Shown piece after piece: positions 28,804-36,722 of a stretch of DNA of 64,000 nt. Made by a program: the position numbers and the translations under genes. The stretch's first letter is position 1. Each line of letters begins with the position of its first letter. The stretch comes from Psychrobium sp. MM17-31 (GTDB lineage Bacteria > Pseudomonadota > Gammaproteobacteria > Enterobacterales > Psychrobiaceae): assembly GCF_022347785.1 (NCBI RefSeq), contig NZ_JAKRGA010000002.1:885413-949412 (forward strand), read 5' to 3'. The notes under the pieces were generated by a model. The model worked only from the letters and a program-made list of their open reading frames with translations, had not been told where the DNA came from and did no database searches.

Positions 28804-29811
28804 ATGACCGATTTTACCGGAAATCACATCCTGTCTGTTAATCAACTAGATCGCGATGCCATCGCTAAGATTTTTGAAACCGCTAATATGATGTTGCCTT
28901 ACGCCCAGCGTAAAAAACGCACTCACGTACTCGATGGTGCAATTCTCGGCAATATGTTTTTTGAAGCCAGTACCCGTACTCGCGTTAGCTTTGGCAGTGC
29001 CTTTAACTTACTCGGTGGTTTCGTACGTGAAACAACGGGCATGAGTAGCTCAGCGTTAGCCAAAGGCGAGTCTCTTTACGATACAGCGCGTGTATTAAGT
29101 AGCTACGCCGATGTAATTGCGATGCGCCATCCACAATCAGGCTCTGTAAAAGAATTTTCAGAAGGTTCGATGGTGCCGGTGATTAATGGTGGTGACGGCG
29201 CTAATGAGCACCCAACGCAAGCCCTACTCGATTTGTACACCATCGAAAAAGAGTTAACCGCTAGTCTGCAAACTATCGACAAGATGCATATTGCTATGGT
29301 GGGTGATTTAAAACACGGCCGTACTGTTCATTCGCTATCTAAACTATTGGCGCAATATAAGAACATTACCTTTAGCCTGATTTCACCGAAAGCGCTGGCG
29401 ATGCCAGATGAAATTGTGTCAGTGCTTGAAAATGCAGGTCACAAGGTCATTATCACCGATAGCATTGAAGGCAATGTCGATGCCGATATTTTGTACCTTA
29501 CACGCATTCAAGAAGAGCGTTTTACTAGCCAAGAAGAAGCCGATTTATACCGCGGTCAGTTTAGACTTAATCAACAGATTTATACCAAGCACTGTAAATC
29601 TAATACGGTAATTATGCACCCATTACCGCGCGACAGCCGTAGTGATGCTAATGAGTTAGATACCGACCTCAACTTAAACCCCAATTTAGCTATTTTCCGT
29701 CAGGTGGAAAACGGCGTATTAATTCGCATGGCGTTATTTGCCCTAACCCTAGGTGTTAGCGATCAGGTGAGCAAACACGAATCAGATGTTCACTGGTTTA
29801 GCCGCAAGTAA
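28804..29811 (+). CDS. pyrB: aspartate carbamoyltransferase catalytic subunit
   Basis: A 335-residue enzyme joining carbamoyl phosphate and aspartate in pyrimidine synthesis. The carbamoyl-phosphate loop FFEASTRTRVSFGSAF, MRHPQSGS, GDGANEHPTQALLDLYT and MHPLPRDSR are all present. It is longer than E. coli PyrB (311) and is not followed by pyrI; the next gene is hemL, 28 nt downstream. The ATG at 28804 is preferred over an in-frame start at 28771. A TATATT -10-like element lies near 28738. Confidence 0.94.
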   Translation: MTDFTGNHILSVNQLDRDAIAKIFETANMMLPYAQRKKRTHVLDGAILGNMFFEASTRTRVSFGSAFNLLGGFVRETTGMSSSALAKGESLYDTARVLSSYADVIAMRHPQSGSVKEFSEGSMVPVINGGDGANEHPTQALLDLYTIEKELTASLQTIDKMHIAMVGDLKHGRTVHSLSKLLAQYKNITFSLISPKALAMPDEIVSVLENAGHKVIITDSIEGNVDADILYLTRIQEERFTSQEEADLYRGQFRLNQQIYTKHCKSNTVIMHPLPRDSRSDANELDTDLNLNPNLAIFRQVENGVLIRMALFALTLGVSDQVSKHESDVHWFSRK

Positions 29812-29839
29812 CCCTATTTAATTTTTATAAGGAATCGCA

Positions 29840-31126
29840 ATGAGTCGTTCAGAGCAATTATTTAATCAAGCGCAAGAAACTATTCCAGGTGGCGTAAACT
29901 CACCAGTGCGTGCATTTAAAGGTGTTGGTGGCAGTCCACTATTTATCGAGAAAGCCGATGGTGCGTTAGTCACAGATGCCGACGGTAAAGACTACATCGA
30001 TTACGTTGGTTCTTGGGGCCCGATGATTTTAGGTCACAATAACCCACAAGTTCGTCAAGCAGTTATCGATCAAGCAGCATTCGGTTTAAGTTTTGGCGCA
30101 CCGACTGAACTTGAAATCACCATGGCAGAAAAAGTGCGCAAGCTAGTGCCTTCGATGGAACAAGTGCGCATGGTTAGCTCAGGCACAGAAGCAACGATGA
30201 GTGCGATTCGCCTTGCGCGTGGCTACACTAATCGCGACAAAATCTTAAAATTTGAAGGCTGTTACCACGGTCATGCTGACTCATTATTAGTAAAAGCTGG
30301 TTCTGGCGCCCTAACGCTAGGCCAACCTAGCTCTCCGGGTATTCCAGCAGATTTTGCCCAGCACACATTAACCGCACAATTTAACGATATCGATTCAGTG
30401 AACGCGCTTTTCGACGAACATGGCGCTGATATCGCGTGTATTATTGTTGAGCCAGTTGCAGGCAACATGAACTGTATTCCACCGCGTGATAACTTCCTGC
30501 AAAAGCTACGTGAAGTGTGTGACAAGTCAGGCGCTTTATTAATTATCGATGAGGTGATGACAGGATTCCGCGTTGCATTGGGCGGCGCACAAGCTTACTA
30601 CGAAGTAACACCTGATTTAACAACGCTTGGTAAAGTCATCGGTGGCGGTATGCCAGTAGGTGCATTCGGCGGCAAGAAAGAAGTGATGCAACACATTGCG
30701 CCTACAGGTCCTGTTTATCAAGCGGGTACTTTATCTGGCAACCCAATTGCAATGGCAGCAGGCCTAAAAACACTAGAGCTATTAGAGGAAGATGGCCTAC
30801 ACGCTAGCCTGACTGAAAAAACAGAAAAGCTAGCGCTTGGTTTTAAAGCGCTAGCCGACAAACACAATGTGCCATTAACGGTAAATTACGTCGGTGCGAT
30901 GTTTGGTATTTTCTTCACTGACCAATCAGAAGTTACCTGTTTTGAGCAAGTAACCAAGTGTGATATTGAACGTTTCAACACCTTCTTCCACTTGATGTTA
31001 GATGAAGGCGTTTACCTAGCACCTTCTGCCTATGAAGCAGGCTTCTTATCTATCGCTCATGGCGATAAAGAAATTGAAGCGACACTCGCGGCGGCTGATA
31101 TTTGTTTCGCGAAGCTAGCGAAATAA
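29840..31126 (+). CDS. hemL: glutamate-1-semialdehyde 2,1-aminomutase
   Basis: A 428-residue PLP enzyme that makes 5-aminolevulinate in the C5 haem pathway. The PLP lysine is Lys265 in [19 protein letters not shown], matching the E. coli position, and the [16 protein letters not shown]-terminus is diagnostic. AAGGA precedes the ATG by 6-7 nt. The 28-nt gap after pyrB suggests co-transcription, ended by the hairpin at 31139-31177. Confidence 0.97.
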   Translation: MSRSEQLFNQAQETIPGGVNSPVRAFKGVGGSPLFIEKADGALVTDADGKDYIDYVGSWGPMILGHNNPQVRQAVIDQAAFGLSFGAPTELEITMAEKVRKLVPSMEQVRMVSSGTEATMSAIRLARGYTNRDKILKFEGCYHGHADSLLVKAGSGALTLGQPSSPGIPADFAQHTLTAQFNDIDSVNALFDEHGADIACIIVEPVAGNMNCIPPRDNFLQKLREVCDKSGALLIIDEVMTGFRVALGGAQAYYEVTPDLTTLGKVIGGGMPVGAFGGKKEVMQHIAPTGPVYQAGTLSGNPIAMAAGLKTLELLEEDGLHASLTEKTEKLALGFKALADKHNVPLTVNYVGAMFGIFFTDQSEVTCFEQVTKCDIERFNTFFHLMLDEGVYLAPSAYEAGFLSIAHGDKEIEATLAAADICFAKLAK

Positions 31127-31138
31127 TCGAATCGGCAT

Positions 31139-31177
31139 AAAAAAGGGCGGTAAATCTTAGGATTTACCGCCCTTTTT
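31139..31177. terminator. bidirectional Rho-independent terminator
   Basis: Arms AAAAAGGGCGGTAAATC and GATTTACCGCCCTTTTT around TTAG, with T runs in both directions. It serves hemL and the convergent EAL-HDOD gene. Confidence 0.93.
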
Positions 31178-31199
31178 CTTCTTTAACTTTCATAAGAGC

Positions 31200-32432
31200 C
31201 TAACTTTGAGTCGCCAAAATGAACTCCATTTGTTCGTTTGACCATTGCAGCGCTTCTTCATAGATCTCTGGTACTTTATCTTCGGCAATACCTAACAGTG
31301 CGAGTTCTTCATTAACCGTTTGCCAATTCGACACTTCATAAGCCCGAGCGACATCCACAACATGGGCTAAGATACCTTCACCTGATACTAAAGCATTCTT
31401 AATATCTGCAGATAAAGGCAGTTTTTCCATCGCATTTTCCATGCTATCGCCTAATATCGCGTCAATTAACGACAACATCCCCGTTAAAAAGGCGACACTA
31501 CTTTCTTCAACCTTAGGGCTTATCATGGCCAACCCCTCAGCAAAACGAGCGCGAGTTAGCGACATTGCCATTAATTCAGGTGGCTTATTCGATGCCAACT
31601 GTGCCGAAAATAGCACTGATAAAAATTTCTGTAGTTCTTTCTTACCCAAGGTAACTAAGGCTTGTTTAATGCTTGAAATCTCTGCACGGCGGCGAAAGAC
31701 GGCCGAATTACTATAACGCAATAATTTATAGGCGAGATTAACATCGAGCTCAAATACCGAAATAATCTTCGGTAAATCAAGATCCACCTTACTCGTTTCG
31801 TAAAGTAATTCCGCCAGACTAAATTGAGCTGGCGATAATGACTTAGCTTCTACCATTTGTGGTTTAGCGAAGAAATAGCCTTGAAAGTAGCTAAATCCCA
31901 AGTCTTTAGCGCGTTCAAACTCTTCGTGAGTTTCAATTTTTTCGGCTAGCAAACTGATATGTGGATAATCGGCAACAGCAGCAATAATCTCATCGATCTG
32001 CGCTGGCGTAGACGCTAAAAAATCCACCTTAAGCATTTTGATGTAAGGAAAGAAATGGCGCCAAACAGGTTCGTGCTCATAATCATCAAGCGCTATAAAG
32101 TAACCTGCCTCATGCAACTCTTTTACTTCCGCCAACAAACGTTTACCCGGACGCTCAGTCTCTAAGATCTCAATCACTACATCTTCTGGTGGGATCAGAG
32201 TTGGATATTTTTTGCTTAAAGTTTGATAGGTGAAGTTTATAAATGCAGGTTTGTTGTTAGTGAGATCTGATAATGAAAAATCGAATTGGCTACCAGCGAT
32301 AATCTTTGAAGTCGCTTCGTTACCATCAATATTCGGAAAAGCATTAGTCACTCCATCACGAAACAGCAATTCGTAGGCATATAAATTTTGCTCAGCGTCT
32401 AATATCGGCTGGCGAGCTGCGTGAAATTTCAT
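31200..32432 (-). CDS. EAL-HDOD signalling protein (YuxH/CdgJ type)
   Basis: A 410-residue cytoplasmic protein. Residues 1-200 form an EAL-like domain beginning AARQPILDAEQNLYAYELLFRD; the signature glutamate survives in the altered form ELLF, with ALDDYEH and LLAEKIET further on. Residues 205-400 form an HDOD domain, with the core LAYKLLRYSNSAVFRRR. Family members such as Vibrio cholerae CdgJ affect motility and biofilm; whether this protein hydrolyses or only binds cyclic di-GMP cannot be decided here. It is monocistronic. Confidence 0.87.
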   Translation of the reverse strand: MKFHAARQPILDAEQNLYAYELLFRDGVTNAFPNIDGNEATSKIIAGSQFDFSLSDLTNNKPAFINFTYQTLSKKYPTLIPPEDVVIEILETERPGKRLLAEVKELHEAGYFIALDDYEHEPVWRHFFPYIKMLKVDFLASTPAQIDEIIAAVADYPHISLLAEKIETHEEFERAKDLGFSYFQGYFFAKPQMVEAKSLSPAQFSLAELLYETSKVDLDLPKIISVFELDVNLAYKLLRYSNSAVFRRRAEISSIKQALVTLGKKELQKFLSVLFSAQLASNKPPELMAMSLTRARFAEGLAMISPKVEESSVAFLTGMLSLIDAILGDSMENAMEKLPLSADIKNALVSGEGILAHVVDVARAYEVSNWQTVNEELALLGIAEDKVPEIYEEALQWSNEQMEFILATQS

Positions 32433-32553
32433 GAACGGTGGAGCCTTTTGTTACTTTTATTATTGGGGACTACATATGGTCTACCAAACTAGCCCAAATT
32501 GCATATTAATGCAAAGGTAACGCATGGATTATGATGGGTTCGGCTAATTCTTG

Positions 32554-32581
32554 AACGGCGCAACCTGTGTGCTGCGCCGTT
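32554..32581 (-). terminator. GC-rich hairpin downstream of the metT-like gene
   Basis: AACGGCGCA pairs with TGCGCCGTT around a 10-nt loop, 10 bp after the transporter stop codon. There is no clear T run on the minus strand, so it is a weak or Rho-assisted terminator or a 3' stabilising stem. Confidence 0.5.
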
Positions 32582-32591
32582 AATGAAGAGT

Positions 32592-33929
32592 TTAGGCGGA
32601 ATGACGCTTTCTAAAGATAATTGTGAGGATCGCACTAGCGGCTAAAATCATCGGATAGAAAACATGCATCGAGACATCGAGTGGTGACAAGCTAAACATC
32701 GCACCTATCATCAATGCTTGAGCGCCATAAGGCAGCAGGCCTTGAATACAACACGCAAAAATATCAAGTAAACTCGCACTGCGTTTGGGCTCAACATCAT
32801 GAGTATCCGCCAAATCTTTTGCAACGCCACTGGCGACAATAATAGATACGGTGTTGTTCGCGATAGCCAGATTGGTCAGACTAACCACGCTAGCAATACC
32901 CAGCTCAGCAGAAACCGTGCTGACCTTGCCTTTTTTCTCACTCATGCGCGCTAGAATTCGATCGATAAATTTAACAATAAAAGCCAAACCACCTTGATGA
33001 CTCATCACAGCGCCAAGACCGCCGATTAACATGGCAAGAATAAGGATCTCTTGCATGTCACTAAAGCCCTTATAGATATCTTTAGCCCAGTTCATTAGCG
33101 CGTAATCTGGTGTTTGGAATAAGCCAACGAGGCCTGCCATTACCACACCACTACCAAGTACGACAAAGACATTCACTCCAGCAACTGCCAACACCAGAAT
33201 AGCGATATAAGGCAGTACCTTAATCCAATCAATTTCACCAACTGGCGGTAGCGGTGCATCACTGCCTAGGAAAAATAATAGAATTAATACACCCAATGCA
33301 GCAGGCATCGCAATGCGTAGGTTTTCTTTGAATTTGTCTTTCATTTCACAACCTTGGGTACGAGTTGCCGCAATAGTTGTGTCTGAGATAATCGATAAAT
33401 TATCACCAAACATCGCGCCGCTAATTACCGCGCCTCCCATAATGGCAACATCAATGCCAGCGGTTTGTGCAACACCTAACGCAATAGGTGCAACAGCACC
33501 TAGTGTACCCATTGAGGTCCCCATAGCTGTGGCGATAAATGCACTAATCAAAAAGAAGCCAGGTAGCAGGAACCACGACGGAATTAAGCTCAATCCAAGA
33601 TTTACCGTCGATTCAACGCCGCCAGTAGCGCTAGCAACAGCGGCAAAAGCACCTGCCAGCAAATAAATAAGACACATGGCGATTACATTGCTATCACCAA
33701 CGCCATTGGTGAATTGCTCAATAGTGTCGTTAATGGTGTCGCGAGATAAGATTATTGCGAGGACAATTGCAGGTAACACAGCAACAGGGGCAGGCACTTG
33801 ATAAAAGGCGTATTCAACACCTTGTAGTGTCAGGTAAACACCGGTTCCTAAAAATAGTGCTAAAAATAGCATTAGTGGCAATAATGCGATGCCACTAGGA
33901 ACAATAGTCGATGGAGCTTTTGAGTTCAT
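32592..33929 (-). CDS. metT: NhaC-family transporter, probable methionine transporter MetT
   Basis: A 445-residue protein with about eleven to twelve hydrophobic helices and the NhaC/Na+-H+ antiporter superfamily signatures (ATAMGTSMGTLGAVAPIALG, GGAVISGAMFGDNLSIISDTT). Sequence alone would support only 'Na+/H+ antiporter family'. The promoter region carries three tandem MetJ boxes and a near-consensus sigma-70 promoter. Comparative genomics has assigned MetJ- or S-box-regulated NhaC-family genes to methionine uptake (MetT), so that role is inferred. The ATG at 33929 has AAAAGGG upstream. No met biosynthesis gene is adjacent. Confidence 0.75.
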   Translation of the reverse strand: MNSKAPSTIVPSGIALLPLMLFLALFLGTGVYLTLQGVEYAFYQVPAPVAVLPAIVLAIILSRDTINDTIEQFTNGVGDSNVIAMCLIYLLAGAFAAVASATGGVESTVNLGLSLIPSWFLLPGFFLISAFIATAMGTSMGTLGAVAPIALGVAQTAGIDVAIMGGAVISGAMFGDNLSIISDTTIAATRTQGCEMKDKFKENLRIAMPAALGVLILLFFLGSDAPLPPVGEIDWIKVLPYIAILVLAVAGVNVFVVLGSGVVMAGLVGLFQTPDYALMNWAKDIYKGFSDMQEILILAMLIGGLGAVMSHQGGLAFIVKFIDRILARMSEKKGKVSTVSAELGIASVVSLTNLAIANNTVSIIVASGVAKDLADTHDVEPKRSASLLDIFACCIQGLLPYGAQALMIGAMFSLSPLDVSMHVFYPMILAASAILTIIFRKRHSA

Positions 33930-33960
33930 GGATAAACCCTTTTAGTTTATTAGTGTGGGA

Positions 33961-33989
33961 AAAATACCCAATCTCCAACGACATGTCAA
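33961..33989 (-). promoter_or_regulatory. sigma-70 promoter of the metT-like gene
   Basis: Read on the minus strand: -35 TTGACA (33989-33984, perfect), a 17-bp spacer, and -10 TATTTT (33966-33961). It lies 32 bp or more upstream of the start codon and directly downstream of the MetJ boxes. Confidence 0.7.
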
Positions 33990-33992
33990 ACT

Positions 33993-34016
33993 AGACGTCT
34001 AAACATCTAGACGTAG
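33993..34016. promoter_or_regulatory. MetJ operator: three tandem met boxes
   Basis: Three contiguous 8-mers read AGACGTCT (perfect consensus), AAACATCT (6 of 8) and AGACGTAG (6 of 8). MetJ binds arrays of at least two such boxes cooperatively with S-adenosylmethionine as corepressor. The array ends 3 bp from the -35 of the transporter promoter and lies just past the djlA stop codon. Confidence 0.8.
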
Positions 34017-34018
34017 AT

Positions 34019-34828
34019 CTACTTTCGTTGCGCCTTGATCTTCTCATAGGCTGCTTGAATGTCTTGTGCCTTTTGATTGGCAATTTCTAACATCTCTGGT
34101 GGTAAGCCTTTTGCTGCTAACTTATCTGGATGATGTTGTGCCATTTGCTTACGCCATGCTTTTTTAATGGTGTTATCATCAGCATCGCTGCTTACACCTA
34201 AAATATCGTAAGCATCCTGTAGTGACGGTCCCGACTGCGACGACGAAGCCTGCTGACGATGAAATTTCATTTGTGCGTCGAGCTGTTGCAGTAATCTGTC
34301 GAGATCGCGGCTAGAAAAGCCCAATGATTTAGCAACTACATGCAGAATCGTGCGCTCTTTTGGATGTAACTCACCATCGGCAAACGCCGCTTGTAACTGT
34401 ACTTCAAGAAATAGCTGCAAAATATCTCGCTGACCAAATGAGCTTTTTTTAAAGTCTTTCAGGGTTTGTTCAAGAGGAAAGTCACTCGACTTCCCCTCAC
34501 TAAACGCCGCTTGCGCCTCACGACGTTTATCACCCGTTAACCCCATGCGATCCATTAACGCTGAAGCCGCGCTAATTTCTTGTGGAGTTACCTGACCGCT
34601 GGCCTTTGCGATATGACCATAAACTGAAAATACCGCATGGAAAAATACGGCTTGATTAGCAAAGGAATCCTTATTAACAAAGAACTTAGTAAAACCACCT
34701 TGGTTTGAAAAGTCTTGGCTCATGCTGCGATCAAATCGATGACCTATATATAGCCCTAAGAGCGCACCTGCCCATTTTCCAAACATAAAGCCGAACATAA
34801 AGCCCAGCACCTTACCCCAAATTTTCAC
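34019..34828 (-). CDS. djlA: membrane-anchored co-chaperone DjlA
   Basis: A 269-residue type III membrane J-protein. An N-terminal glycine-rich membrane segment (GKVLGFMFGFMFGKWAGALLGLYIG, 5-29) is followed by a TerB-like helical middle (about 55-185) and a C-terminal J domain with HPD at 233-235 and AYDILGV at its start. It stimulates DnaK and is linked to envelope stress in E. coli. Its neighbours murU, amgK and lptD are all envelope genes. Confidence 0.95.
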   Translation of the reverse strand: MKIWGKVLGFMFGFMFGKWAGALLGLYIGHRFDRSMSQDFSNQGGFTKFFVNKDSFANQAVFFHAVFSVYGHIAKASGQVTPQEISAASALMDRMGLTGDKRREAQAAFSEGKSSDFPLEQTLKDFKKSSFGQRDILQLFLEVQLQAAFADGELHPKERTILHVVAKSLGFSSRDLDRLLQQLDAQMKFHRQQASSSQSGPSLQDAYDILGVSSDADDNTIKKAWRKQMAQHHPDKLAAKGLPPEMLEIANQKAQDIQAAYEKIKAQRK

Positions 34829-34863
34829 TAACTCTTCACTCCTAAGCTTTATTTGTGTCAGCT

Positions 34864-35544
34864 TTACTTGTCTAAGTTTTGTTTACGCAGCTGCAGGTCA
34901 AGCAGTTCAAGACGCTGTGGCGTGCCAATATCAAACCATTGACCACGATAAACTTCACCAGCAACACGATTATGTTCAATATGCTGTCTAATAAGCGGCC
35001 CTAAGGCACAAACACCATCGTCCACGCCATCAAAAAAATCACGATGATAAACTGCAATGCCGGAAAAGGTGAATTGCTCCTCCCCCGTTGTTAACAAACC
35101 ATCAGCAACAGCAAAGTCCCCAGCCGGATTGTGTTGTGGGTTTTCCACTAACACTAAATGTGCTAGAACGCCTGCGGGGAGCTGCTTTGGCAATAGTGAG
35201 AAATCAAAGTCAGTCCATACATCGCCATTAACTACCATAAAGTAATCACTGTCTATTTGAGACAACGCTTTTTTAATACCACCAGCAGTTTCCAGTGCGT
35301 TATTGCCTTCATCACTGTAATGGATGTTGAGGTTCCAGCTATCACCATTACCTAAGGTTTGCGGCAACAAGTGCCCTAACCATGCGTGATTAATGACAAC
35401 ATCTTTAAAACCACAATCACGTAACTTGTCGAGGTGATAGCTAATCAAGGGCTTATCATTAACACAAAGTAGTGGTTTAGGCAGAGCGTCGGTGAGTGGT
35501 CGCATACGCTCACCGCGACCAGCAGCAAGGATCATTGCGTACAT
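34864..35544 (-). CDS. murU: N-acetylmuramate alpha-1-phosphate uridylyltransferase
   Basis: A 226-residue sugar nucleotidyltransferase. The activation loop AAGRGERMRPLTDALPKPLL is at 7-26, with NGDVWTDFDFSLL for metal binding and FSGIAVYHRDFF. Together with AmgK it rebuilds UDP-MurNAc from recycled MurNAc, bypassing MurA/MurB, as described in Pseudomonas. The assignment rests on the adjacent, 13-nt overlapping amgK gene and the lptD neighbourhood; generic NTP-transferases look similar. Confidence 0.88.
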   Translation of the reverse strand: MYAMILAAGRGERMRPLTDALPKPLLCVNDKPLISYHLDKLRDCGFKDVVINHAWLGHLLPQTLGNGDSWNLNIHYSDEGNNALETAGGIKKALSQIDSDYFMVVNGDVWTDFDFSLLPKQLPAGVLAHLVLVENPQHNPAGDFAVADGLLTTGEEQFTFSGIAVYHRDFFDGVDDGVCALGPLIRQHIEHNRVAGEVYRGQWFDIGTPQRLELLDLQLRKQNLDK

Positions 35545-36578
35545 TGTTCAATCCTCTTGGCAAGTATTGGTAGAACTTTGTGCTCGAATAATTGTTGCAG
35601 TTGGCTAAGTTGTGGATACTGTCGGCAAACTTCTAATATGTAATCGACGACTAGTGGTAAGTCATTTAAATAAGCCGATTTGCCGTCGCGTAAATGTAAG
35701 CGGCTAAAAATCCCACATACTTTTAAATGACGTTGCAAGCCCATCAAATCAGCGGCTTGGCGAAATTCATCGCAAGATAAGGTCAATTTAAGTGCACTGT
35801 GATATTTATCATAAGCTTCATCCAGTAATTGCTGTCTTAGCTCATCATCGATTTTAAAATAACAATCTTTAAGCAGCGAAATAGCATCATAAGTAAGTGG
35901 GCCAACAACGGTATCTTGATAATCAATGACGGCGAGTGACTGACCATCGCGCACCATAATGTTTCTTCCGTGAAAATCGCGATGAGTGGCCACTTGAGGT
36001 TGCTCAATGGCGCTTTGCACCAGCCAACTAAAACACTCATCAAGCTGATAACTCGCCATGTCTTGCGCAGAAAGACCTAACAATTGCTGACAAAACCAAT
36101 CTTTGAACAGCCCTAACTCTAGATTAAAAAACTCAGCGTCATAACGAGCCTTATCATCTGTCACTGCAACTTTGGCCATTAAAGGTAATAACCCTATTGC
36201 TTTGCGATACCAATAAAGTGGATTGTCTTTAACCAGTGGCAGCAGCGCTTGGTCACCGAGATCCGTTAAGCACAGAAACCCTAGAGTTAAGTCTGAGGCG
36301 ATAACACGTGGAACATCGATGCCAACGGCGGCGTATTGCGCCGAAAACTCCAGAAATTGCGCATTTTTCTCTGTCGCTGGCGGCGCGTCGACTAAGATGT
36401 AACTAACACCTTGAACCATCGCTCGAAAATAGCGTCTAAAGCTGGCGTCGGCGCTTACAACTTGCCAGTCTTCGATAGCTTGGTCTATTTGAGAATCAAA
36501 CCATTGCTGCAGTAATTGCTGTCGAGTATCGATAACGTCGCTCCTTAAAACTGTGCGATTGTCGCTAATATGAAGCAA
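35532..36578 (-). CDS. amgK: anomeric MurNAc/GlcNAc kinase AmgK
   Basis: An aminoglycoside-phosphotransferase-fold kinase, 348 residues from the TTG at 36578. The catalytic loop HRDFHGRNIMV starts at 199 and metal-binding DYQD lies at 219-222. It phosphorylates MurNAc at C1 for MurU. The start is doubtful: the TTG has no ribosome binding site, whereas AAGGAG at 36546-36541 sits 7 nt before an in-frame ATC (36533), giving (M)DTRQQLLQQW, which looks like the natural N-terminus. If so, the protein has 333 residues and an unusual initiation codon. It is divergent from lptD. Confidence 0.88.
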   Translation of the reverse strand: MLHISDNRTVLRSDVIDTRQQLLQQWFDSQIDQAIEDWQVVSADASFRRYFRAMVQGVSYILVDAPPATEKNAQFLEFSAQYAAVGIDVPRVIASDLTLGFLCLTDLGDQALLPLVKDNPLYWYRKAIGLLPLMAKVAVTDDKARYDAEFFNLELGLFKDWFCQQLLGLSAQDMASYQLDECFSWLVQSAIEQPQVATHRDFHGRNIMVRDGQSLAVIDYQDTVVGPLTYDAISLLKDCYFKIDDELRQQLLDEAYDKYHSALKLTLSCDEFRQAADLMGLQRHLKVCGIFSRLHLRDGKSAYLNDLPLVVDYILEVCRQYPQLSQLQQLFEHKVLPILAKRIEQCTQ

Positions 36579-36648
36579 AAGGCGTTACATAAATAGCCCT
36601 AGGCCGAGAATTGCGATATTATAGCCGTTTAATTTTTCTATCGGAAAG

Positions 36649-36678
36649 CTTTGATTTTCAAACTCTTGATAATCAAAG
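36649..36678. repeat. inverted repeat in the lptD leader
   Basis: CTTTGATT and AATCAAAG pair around 14 nt, 45-75 bp upstream of the lptD start. It could be a hairpin in the leader or an operator. No known regulator consensus is matched with confidence. Confidence 0.4.
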
Positions 36679-36722
36679 TAATAGGCCGATTTCTTGATGA
36701 TTTGAGTATACCTGAACTTAAA

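Noticed and set aside
36649..36678. Sigma-E promoter before lptD (GGAA...TTGATAA).
   Set aside because: The -35 matches only its first four bases and the region is better described as an inverted repeat.
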